Positions 22,533 to 31,199 of a stretch of 64,000 nt of DNA are shown here, piece by piece. The DNA lies in contig OZ007573.1 of assembly GCA_963931925.1 (NCBI GenBank), positions 42,665,711-42,729,710 on the forward strand, written 5' to 3'. The translations under genes were made by a program, and so were the position numbers. Position 1 is the first letter of the stretch. Each line of letters starts with the position of its first letter. The DNA comes from Onchidella celtica (taxonomy: Eukaryota; Mollusca; Gastropoda; Systellommatophora; Onchidiidae). The notes under the pieces are model-generated. The model saw only the letters and a list, made by a program, of their open reading frames with translations. It was not told where the DNA came from and did no database searches.

Positions 22533-23728
22533 ATTCAGAGCGTTTTGATGTATGGAGTTGTCTGTTGGGGAGGAAACATCTTACAAAAAGATAAAAATAA
22601 GATCAATATTTTAATTAAAAAAGCATCCAAAATTTGTATCTGTGATCTGCCATATTTTGATGAGCTGTACAGTGGTGCTTGTATTAAAAAAGCTAATATT
22701 ATTATAAATGACCCCCAACATTCCCTGAACAAAGAATATATAAGATCTGTAAGAAGTTTAAGGCTGTTGTCAAAGAAAACTAAAACTGAGCGCTACTTTA
22801 AATCGTTTATTCCATCATCAACTAGGATGTTACAATAATGTCGTCATCTTGATCGTAATCTGTGCACAGTTGAATTATGTCCTGCGTGTCAGGTCAATGT
22901 GTTTTAGTTAGGGAAGCATATTGTGTGCACTGTTAATTTTGTTAATTTATCAGTGTAACAGCTGAGGTTGTTCTAGCACGTTATAGTAGGGGGGAGTTAG
23001 TTGATCTAACTACAACCCTTTAGAAAACGAAACTATTACAGCTGAAAAATAAATAAACACGAGATCCGACGATAGATTAAATAATACTAAAGTTTAATAA
23101 CTGTATAGTGAACAATAAATTACTAGGAAGACACCAGCGAAACTAAATATCTACGCCACACAAAAGGAAACTCACTTACTCACCGACCAACCACTCACAC
23201 AGGTCTATATATATAAACATTCCTACAGAAAGTTCCCGAAATAAACGTTACCTTTGCCCTCGCACAAACTAACCAATCACGCATCAATACGTCATCAGGT
23301 TACATCACTCAGGGCCAAATCTGGCGTAAACATCCTTATCCACAATGTTATCGAATGTTCGGGAACATACTAATATTTACTGAACGAGTCAAAACACCTG
23401 ACAACAAGCGAGCGAGGAAAAAACTACTCACTAGGAAAAGCAGGTCAGGTCACGGAGTACAGTACACTCTGGCGGTTGTCAACAATAAAATGAAAACAGA
23501 AGTGAACACACGCTCAATCTCCAGCATAACAAGAAAAACGGGGGAGGGCAAAGGGGTAGCCTACAGATGCTACAATCAGTGTGTGTGTATATATGTGTGT
23601 GTGCGCGCTATATATCATACTTTCTGCTTCTGTAACTGTATTGTTATGTATTCAATGATCAAAACAAATTTCCTTGTACAAGGACGAATCAAATTTATCT
23701 TATCTTATCTTATCTTATCTTATCTTAT
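22533..23728 (+). mobile_element. LINE 3' fragment (5'-truncated), split by a solo LTR
   Basis: The frame 22527-22838 contains LMYGVVCWGGNILQKD, NDPQHSLNKEYI and RYFKSFIPSSTRMLQ, the pattern found at the C-terminal end of L2/CR1/Rex-like LINE reverse transcriptase proteins. A 3' untranslated region follows. It is interrupted by the solo LTR 22954-23574 and ends in ACAAATTTCCTTGTACAAGG and six TTATC units (about 23695-23728), a typical LINE microsatellite tail. The endonuclease and most of the reverse transcriptase are absent. Confidence 0.75.
22954..23574. mobile_element. Solo LTR (second LTR family), 621 bp, copy 1
   Basis: It starts TGTAACAGCTGAGG and ends CAGATGCTACA. ATCAG lies on both sides (22949-22953 and 23575-23579), a perfect 5-bp duplication. 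A second copy is at 26982-27579. Each has its own duplication, so these are two insertions, not the two LTRs of one element. No internal region of this family is in the window. Confidence 0.85.
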
Positions 23729-24081
23729 TGACCCAGTTTCTGATGAATAGTCTATTTTTAGACCGAACGTAATAGTGCGCTTTAGCGTAGTAATCTAGAC
23801 TAATAAGATGCGATGAAGTTTATGTCAATTAAGTAAGTAAACACATTTTCCATACGATTTGTTGGCATTTATTTACTTAGTGAATATCCAACACGCCAAA
23901 ACTTTTATTTTTAGGCCTAGATCTGGTGCAGAAAGCTTGCACTCTTTTTCTCCCGGATGTTTACGTTACCGGAACAAGTGCTTTGGTTGTGTGGGAAAAT
24001 ATAAACATTGAAACAGACATGTGAAACAATGTGATACTGGTGGATATTGTTTGCAAATTGTGGGATTTATATTCTTTCAAA

Positions 24082-25700
24082 ATGCCAAACAAGTGTGGTG
24101 TTGTGAACTGCAAAGGCAACTACAACCAATCTAACAAATGCCGTGTGTTTAAACTACCTAAATACGAACAAGAAAAACAGAAATGGTTGAACGTTCTACC
24201 CCCACGTGAGGATTTCGTTGTCGACCCAACAAATTTTTTTATATGTGAGAGACATTGGCCAGCGGATACACCTATGGTCAAGATACCAAAGTGGACATAC
24301 TCGGCCTGTGTTGCCACCAAGTATTTTTAATGTTCCTTCTTCTTTTTTGCCAACACCAAAACCAGCACCACGCGAGCCTAAAGCTGAGGATCAACAGCTG
24401 AACTATTTCATCAAGAAAGACAGAATCACTTCGTTTTCTGAGTTTTCTCCTGACAAAGAGTTGTTAAAAAAGTATGAAAATCTTCTCATATCTCGTCTAG
24501 AAGACAAATTTGTGTGTATTTTCATGGTGAAAGATTACAGAGAGAGTTTCTTGTCAATAATTGTTCACAACAAATCTACTTTGTGTTCACCTCTTACTCT
24601 TTCTGCTTTCAAGAATGGGATTAACGTGCCTTTGGGTAAAATCTTAAGTCCAAACACTGGTCTGTCATCCTACACACAATTCTTTGAGATATTGCACTCA
24701 GCGATTAACTATGACCTTCCTGTGGATGGTGTTGTTAAAAAAGTGGCAATGACTCTTCAACAAGTTCAAGTCTAAGAGTCGCTTGAAGCTGCCAAAGGCA
24801 AGAAACTCAAATTTCTTACAAGACAGCTTCAACTCATATATGACAAGGCATTCTCGGTGGCAGATTACTGCTTTGCAATTGAATCTTTCCCTCACTGTAA
24901 TTACCATCAACTGCGTGACTTTCTTGTTCTCCCAAGTAGACGAAAGCTGCAGTCTATGATCTCTTCTACAGATGTTGACCAAGTACTGGAGAAAGCATTT
25001 CAGAAAGCAAAGAATGCTCAGCAGAAACATTGTTTTTTGTTGGTCGATGAAGTGAAAATTCGCCAAAGAGTCGCCTTTTCAGGGGGTGTTCTCAATGGCA
25101 TGTCAAAAAATGACCCAGACTCCAAGGCAAGCTCTATGTTATGTGTCATGATGAAATGTTTGCATGGTGGACCTAGTGTTATGGTATCTGTTACCCCTGT
25201 TCACAACATAATAGCTGCCTACCAATTCACTGTTGTCAAGAAAGCTGCTGCTGTTGTTGAGAAGACAGGTGGGATTGTTTTTAGGTTCCATGACTGACAA
25301 TCATAAAATCAATCAGCAATACTGCAAATTATTCACAAGAAGAACTGACTTTGAGACGGTACATCATTTGAATGATCAGCGAGCTTGGTAGTTGGTATTT
25401 GTTGTACGATTCAGTTCACTTGCTGAAGTGTTTATTGTCAAGCGAAGTAAAAGACTTCATCCAAGAAGTTTCAAGGGGTTGTTTGACTGTCCCACATGTG
25501 TGTACATATGAGTTCGTAAGGACTGGTTTAGCTTTGTGAAGAAATCCAAACATAAAGCATGCTGCCGTCAAAGACTTGTCAACCTACTATGGTTCTGGAT
25601 TATTTTCTAAACATCTGCTGCGACGCCTGGTAAAATAAATGTTCTTCTGCATGGGATTCATAATTTGGAAAAGGACCATCAAAGAAATTCAGCTCTGTAC
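24082..25700 (+). pseudogene. THAP-domain P-element-like transposase, decayed
   Basis: The start at 24082 opens with MPNKCGVVNC. The THAP finger has Cys5, Cys10, Trp35, Cys55 and His58 (C-x4-C ... C-x2-H, with FKLP and CERHWP). A one-base frameshift near 24290-24300 moves the reading to PVLPPSIFNVP; a stop at 24773-24775 interrupts; reading resumes in the same frame with LEAAKGKKLKF. The catalytic-region motifs LLVDEVKIR, SMLCVMMKCLHGGPS and TPVHNI match the RNase H-like fold of P transposases/THAP9. Another frameshift follows near 25280, after which TDNHKINQQYCKLF and YDSVHLLKC are readable in other frames (to about 25560). The GTP-binding insertion and C-terminal part are not seen. At least four lesions make it non-functional. 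Family membership is clear; residue-level catalysis is not assessed. Confidence 0.85.
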
Positions 25701-26054
25701 CAGACCGCCATCAAGAAGGCACGGCTCGCTGACTAATTTGGGCTGCAACATGGTGAGTTATTTTTCGTTTCTGTATACAGAGGAACCATTGCTATAAGAC
25801 TACAGAAATGGTCCTGATTCATGCAATGGGCTATAATTAAGGTGGTTAAAAAAAATCCAATAGAAAAGGTTGATTTCAAGGTCAAATTGCATGTGTTATT
25901 ACATACTGAGGTCTTATGCCAGAGGTTCTACTGTATGGTATCGTCATTAACTGTAGTAAGAGTGCTTTATTCAATGAGATTATGTTTGGATGCAACATTG
26001 GTTACAATTGGTTAGTCTTAGGTGTCATAATAAGGCTGCAGGTGTCAATAATCA

Positions 26055-26118
26055 AATGGCCTTCGCTAGCGATGTCAGAAGATCGGCCGTGCGCGTCCTT
26101 TCATACAGTAGTCCTTGG
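26055..26118 (-). repeat. Right 64-bp inverted repeat of P-like element
   Basis: Identical to the reverse complement of 22465-22528. Perfect arms around a decayed gene suggest movement supplied in trans or recent gene conversion. Confidence 0.85.
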
Positions 26119-26224
26119 TCTGCACTAAAACTATTTTCAGTCCAAAGGCTTGTCAATGCAGTTCAGTTTCATATGTCAAGTTCGTAATGGCGGCCCTAAC
26201 TGACATTTGAATTGTTGCAATACA

Positions 26225-26335
26225 GAAACGCCCTGCATTGTATGATAAAATTGAAGCAGACTATTCAAGCAGTATTTATGCTGCTAAACAATGGAAGGAA
26301 ATGGGATTCAGAAATATTGCGTGCTTCATCCATAT
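26225..26335 (+). pseudogene. Possible MADF-like fragment
   Basis: After an acceptor-like GTTGCAATACAG the frame reads KRPALYDKIEADY and then AAKQWKEMGF, similar to the start of MADF domains (LYDK..DY ... W). It stops after about 45 residues. MADF domains occur both in host regulators and in Harbinger-type transposons. Short and weak. Confidence 0.25.
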
Positions 26336-26981
26336 GTATGAGGCTCATTTCTCATCATCCTGTAAAACCTGATCGAGAAGATGGTGGCATTCACCAGATA
26401 ATATTGGCTTTCTTTGAGATGTACTATTGACCGAATAACTTTGTCTTCTGTATTGATATATTTTTTTTTCAACCCAATGAACAACATCAGTTTCATGGCT
26501 TCCATCTTTAGTGTACTGAGTGGAAGTGGAATAGGTCGGGAAAGGACAGGCACTCAATTGCATTCTACTTTTCAAAAAGTGGAATGGAAATCGTATGGAA
26601 ATGGAGTGGAAGCGGAATGGAAGAGGAATCCACATGGATTTTACTGCGTTTGTACTGTAAATCTGTTTAGGTCATACAGACAGTTTGATTGAACCAGGGG
26701 CCTCATGTAGGGATCGCCACGTATGTTTGCGCTACAGTGCAGTGTGACAGGCCAAACGTTACTTAGAAGTGGTTGCCAGCTGGGAGCCTGACAATAGTGA
26801 AATAAGAGGCGATGGGCTCTATTTCTTTGAATGTACTGACATTTGCATAAAGACTAAAATAGTTTTGAGGGGTCTTTTGAGGAAGGAAGATGGAAAAGAC
26901 ATAGGAAGGATAGAATAGGAACTATATAATAGAACTGGGATTAATAGATTTACTCATTTAGAAAAAGAATTGTATCCTAAC
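26336..26981. other. No gene recognised
   Basis: A GGAATGGAA-rich stretch (26525-26635) looks like a degenerate simple repeat. Nothing else. Confidence 0.4.
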
Positions 26982-27579
26982 TGTAACAGCTGAGGTTGTT
27001 CTAGCACGTTATAGTAGGGGGGAGTTAGTTAATCTAACTACAACCCTTTAGAAAACGGAACTATTACAGCTGTAGAATAAATAAACACAGAGATCCGACG
27101 ATCGATTAAATAATACTAAAGTTTAATAACTGTATCTTAACAATAAAATACTAGGAAGGCACTATCGAACAACTAAATATCCTACGCTACATAAAAAGGA
27201 AACTCACTTACTCACCGACCAACCACTTACATGGGTCCATATATATAGGTATTTCTGTAGAAAATTCCCGAAATTAATCTGACCTCTGCCCTCGCCCGTA
27301 ATACACAAACTAACCAATCACGTATCAATACGTCACCAGGTTACATCATTCAAGGCCACATCTGGCGTAAACAGCTATATCCACAACGTTATCGAACGTT
27401 CAGGAACATACTAATATTTACGATCACCCAACAACTACTCACTAGGAAGGGAGGGTAAGGTCACGGAGTACACTCTGGCGAACGTCAACAATTAAAGGAA
27501 AAAAGAAGTGAACACATGCTCAGTCACCAGTATAACAAGAAAAACGGGGGATGGCAACGGGTAGCTTGCAGATGCTACA
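26982..27579. mobile_element. Solo LTR (second LTR family), copy 2
   Basis: Same start (TGTAACAGCTGAGG) and end (GCAGATGCTACA) as 22954-23574, roughly 90 percent alike by eye. Flanked by CTAAC (26977-26981) and CTGAC (27580-27584), a target duplication with one change, so older than copy 1 or mutated. Confidence 0.8.
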
Positions 27580-28305
27580 CTGACGATAAACGAATGTACT
27601 CTTTCAGTTGTTTCTTGTCATCAAACATTATTACTTTCCTCGCTGCACGCGTTGTCCTGATCTTGGGTTGAATTTGTTCCTGATTCTTACATTTGATCAA
27701 ATGATGCAGTCGAATGTTCACAAAAAGATTAAACATCAGGAATGTCTATCACAAAAATCACATTGTAGGGCCGTTTCTGTTTCGCTTCCATGTTGCCTCT
27801 GTAATCTTTGGAACGATTGAGCATCGCAGTCCACAAGTGTGGAGACTGATTGGTCCAAAGATTCAGAAAAGGCTTCAGTAAATTCTAACAATTCCTGCAA
27901 ATTCGGTGAAGGGAGTCGGTGCGCCCCCCCCCCCAACACCCCCACGCGGGCACTGGTAAAAATTCTTGGAACATATGAATTGATGGCTTGTATTGGTGGC
28001 GTTTTGGGCTACGGACGGCTGGCCCTTACATTTACTGCAGTTGGCAGAGTCAATTTTTGAAATAGTGTCTCATGCAGTATAGCAAATTTTGTTTGAAACA
28101 AGCGGAATATCTGGCACTGGATCATTCTGGATACCTTTTGTTGCAATCTTGATCTTATCTCTTCAGTGCCATTTGTTGATTCGACGGTTTCCAGACTGAA
28201 CAAAGGGGCATCAATGTCATCTTTACAGTTCTTCCTCTCCCCCGTCACAAACAGTAAATCTACGATTGTCTGTTGAAGAGATAATCTGGATTCTGTGACA
28301 TCCGG
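27580..28305. other. Possible 3' part of minus-strand P-like copy, unclear
   Basis: Minus-strand frames of 70-80 codons exist but hold no motif I recognise. A run of C lies at 27925-27936. Confidence 0.35.
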
Positions 28306-29233
28306 ATTAATCTATGTCCACCCTATCCTCGGTGAGTTGATGTGTGAAGAGGAAACTGGAAGAGAAGTTGGTTTTCAGATCCTCCCACAACTGCAGGGGA
28401 CAGCTGGTGGATAGCTTCGATCTTTCAAGGCAGGGAAGTGTAGTCCCTTTACACCTGATGCCATGATGCCATTGTAGACAGTCTTCTTTCTTAAACTTTT
28501 GAATGGCCGGATTTGGGTGTGACGGCATGGTTCGTATTTGTTTTCAGTGAAAGCTCCTGCTACTGAAGCAGTTGAACAGCCTATCCCACTGTTCCAAGAA
28601 TTCTGGTGTTGCCAGTGACTCGGGAGGTAAAGCCCCGTCGGTAACCATCATTGATATACCAGCAACCACCACATGGCTTAGGACCTGCACAGCAAGACTG
28701 ACACGAGTGTGTGCACAAACAGGTATTTCTTTGTGTCTCGTCGTCAGTTTTGGAGCAATCCCGATATGTAGTGTCAATTATCATCTCATTTTGCGGTGGC
28801 CATTGACAGTAAGTCGATCGCCAATGGCTACCCCAGTCTCTTTTCGCCTGATTAGTGAATCTGACTACCGCCCATTGATACAAACTGACTGGACCCTCAG
28901 GTCCCCAGGTATATCTGACCATTCCAATGCATTCTTGAATCGGCAATGGACACCGTATTCCGCGGTGGCAATAGACACCCATCCTGATAGGCATCCACGA
29001 ATATATTTTTAAAATGTAACGATGCGCTCCCACAATGCACTCCGTCCTTGCATGGAGAAGACACTTTTCTTCAGATTCTTTTTAACGTTTTTCATCATCA
29101 AGTGTGGAGCATCGTACACGACAGAATTCTTCTGGAAGGTGGAAAAACTTTTGTAATAAGTTGTACGCTTTTCTACCCGTGTGATATAGGGACAACTGAT
29201 AGCTTTTATCGGCCAATGTAAATCGCTGTGCTC
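28306..29233 (-). pseudogene. Second P-element-like transposase, decayed, minus strand
   Basis: Reading on the minus strand from 29233 downward: VVYDAPHLMMKNVKKNL (about 29074-29124) matches the F/YDxPHLxKNxRNNL motif of P transposases. VSLAVQVLSHVVVAGI with LPPESLATPEFLEQWDRLFN (28544-28700) matches the later LAxQVLSxSVAxG / TxEFLxxxDxLFN region. LWEDLKTNFSSSFLFTHQL (28320-28390) fits the C-terminal segment. These lie in different frames. The copy belongs to a different lineage from the one at 24082, judging by the PHLxK motif. It carries an inserted ~115-bp repeat (28812-28927), and LTR element 1 sits at its upstream side. Confidence 0.65.
28812..28927 (+). repeat. Dispersed ~110-bp repeat, copy 2
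   Basis: Homologous to 12163-12272 (TCGCCAATGGCTACCCCAG ... TTGATACAAACTGACTGG). It breaks the P-like transposase frames, so it inserted after that copy. Confidence 0.65.
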
Positions 29234-29986
29234 TGTCAAGAGCGAGTGAGCGGGGGTCAGTGAGTGCGGGGAAGGGAATTGAAGCGTGCATGTTGTGAGT
29301 GAAGTTGAGGCCTAGTAGAGGCAAAATCTGAATAGTCAGATCACTGCAAGTTAAGAAGTCCAAGGGGACAGACGTGAGAGAGCAGTCGGGAGATTGTGTG
29401 TTTTCCAGTGATGACTGGTGCCGGGGTCGGGCAGAGAAGCCACCCGCGGTGAGCGGTCTTGTGCCGGGGTTGGGCCGAAGGCTACCCACAGGCCTGCCTG
29501 AGTGAAGCTGTCGCGCAGGACAGCGGGAGCACATGAGTCGTGGCAGTCTGGCCACAGACAGGGACGTTGTTATTGTCCTTGTTGCTATTAATATGTTAAT
29601 GTGCTATTGAGATACTAATGTGCTATTGAAATATTAATGTGCTATTAAGACATCGAGGGGAGGTTGAGATACGGAGATTAGGTTGAGCAGTAGCCAATAA
29701 GAGAGGCCAGCAAGTAATATATATATGGATGTGAGGCTGAGGCCAGAGCATAGTTAGAAAGTAACTATCGGGTTGTGGACCCGGAGAAGAGTGAATGTGG
29801 GGAATGCTGACCATTGAATGGTATTTGAATTGAGTTAATGTAATGTATGTAATTGCACAGATATCTTATTTTTATATATAATAAATGTGTGAGTCTGTTT
29901 GGTTGTTCTGTTAAGTGTTATACTTGTTCGTTCGTGATTGTTGTCCTGTCATAATTATTACATCTCCCAGTCTGGGATTTGTGACA
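29234..29986 (+). repeat. 5' LTR of element 1
   Basis: 753 bp, TG...CA. It differs from the 3' LTR at about 8-10 sites, including one small AT indel near 29720. Confidence 0.93.
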
Positions 29987-29987
29987 G

Positions 29988-30024
29988 TGGGGGCTCGTCC
30001 GTTGTGACAGTGGGGGCTCGTCCG
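29988..30024 (+). promoter_or_regulatory. Primer-binding site, tandemly duplicated
   Basis: TGGGGGCTCGTCCG occurs at 29988-30001 and again at 30011-30024. It is the tRNA-Pro primer-site sequence also used by murine leukaemia virus. The repeat unit of 23 bp (29979-30001, 30002-30024) includes the last eight bases of the LTR. Element 2 has a single site. Confidence 0.88.
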
Positions 30025-30938
30025 TTTTACCTGTGGTCATTTTGACATTGTGTATTCGTCCGTTTAGTTGTATTTCTGTTGTGGTAGGAATTTGTGCTGT
30101 TGTCTTTTATTCGTTGGATGAATGGGAATTTGATGATATGATTTATGTATATTTATGAATATGTATTGATGCATGTATTGTTATGAATATGTACTAATGG
30201 TTGCTTGATTTTTGCAGAGAGTGTGTGTGCCAGCCTGAGGAGTCAAGCGGGCCAGAGCTCAGGCAATCGTAAAAGTCGAGTAAAGTCAGAACTGAAAGTT
30301 AAGTGAAACTGAAATTTTGTTCCCTGGATTGTGGGCTGTTCCTTTAATCGGTCTTTTTCTCTGTTTTTGCTGTTTTCGTTTGCTGTTTTGAACTTAGTTT
30401 ATCCTTTTAAAAGGGTGTGGTAAACTTTGGAACTTCGTTCATCACAGTGAACAGTCTTTAGGGCTTTGTCATTGTTTAGTTGTAGCGTCGATATCTTCTC
30501 TGTTCTGCAGGAAGACGTATTCTCTTGTCCCCTCTCTTACCTATCTGCAGATACGTTCTTTTTTTCAGGCTCTGTTCTTGTTCGTACCTTGTAGTGTAAT
30601 CGGCGTAGTTAGATTGCATTTTTTTCCCCATTTTTTTTAAATTCCTTGTCCTAGTCTGGTTCGTTGTCCTTGATGTCCTTGTGGTCCTTCTTCTGAATTT
30701 CCCCATTCTTGTCTTTTCTATTCTCTTTTATTACTTAATAGTGCTATACCTTTTATGAACATAGAATTAGTTAGAGAGTATGCTATAGGATGCTCAGTTA
30801 GGTATTTTTCTGAATTGCATTTGAAAATAGTGGTTGTTATTGTAGTGGCATAATTTCAGGTCTCGGGTCGCGTCGTTTATGATAGCTGCACAGACAGTTT
30901 ATTATATATTTCAAATCGTATAATTATAAATCCGTGAA
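30025..30938 (+). other. Leader of element 1
   Basis: About 0.9 kb between primer site and gag, without an open frame of note. It is homologous to the leader of element 2 (50568-51504) and is expected to hold the packaging region. Confidence 0.6.
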
Positions 30939-31199
30939 ATGGCGGAGCTCCAGCAACTAATGAAAGTGGGTACGGAACTTGGCCTTGAAGGCGTCGAGCT
31001 ACGTAGCTGGATTAAGGAGCAGCAGGCGGAATTGCGCGATGAGCGTGCTAAAGATAGAGAGCGAGAAAAAGAGGCTCAAGAGCGGGAGAGAGAAGCTAAA
31101 GATAGGGAGCGAGAAAGACAGCGAGAAAAAGAGGCCCAGGAAAGGGAGTTAAAGTTAAAGGAGATAGAAGCTAAGAGCGGGAGACAGAGGCGCGAGTAA
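30939..31199 (+). CDS. Gag N-terminal part, element 1 (frameshifted)
   Basis: The ATG at 30939 gives MAELQQLMKVGTELGLEG, then a highly charged Arg/Glu/Lys/Ala repeat region likely to form a coiled coil. The frame ends at 31199, but homology with element 2 moves to another frame near 31172, so one base was gained or lost. The rest of gag is the upstream part of the following frame. Particle assembly is the expected role of gag. Confidence 0.85.
   Translation: MAELQQLMKVGTELGLEGVELRSWIKEQQAELRDERAKDREREKEAQEREREAKDRERERQREKEAQERELKLKEIEAKSGRQRRE

Larger units (their letters stand above)
22465..26118 (+). mobile_element. P-like DNA transposon with THAP transposase remains
   Basis: A perfect 64-bp inverted repeat (22465-22528 and 26055-26118) encloses a decayed THAP/P-type transposase (24082-25700). 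TCTGC lies next to both arms (22459-22463, 26119-26123), a possible part of a target duplication, although the classic P element duplicates 8 bp. Sequence beyond the arms is weakly inverted-repetitive too, so exact ends are uncertain. A LINE 3' fragment (22533-23728), itself carrying a solo LTR, sits just inside the left arm. Confidence 0.6.

Noticed and set aside
22949..27584. One LTR element spanning 22954-27579
   Set aside because: Each LTR has its own 5-bp duplication and the DNA between them is P-like and LINE sequence, not gag-pol.
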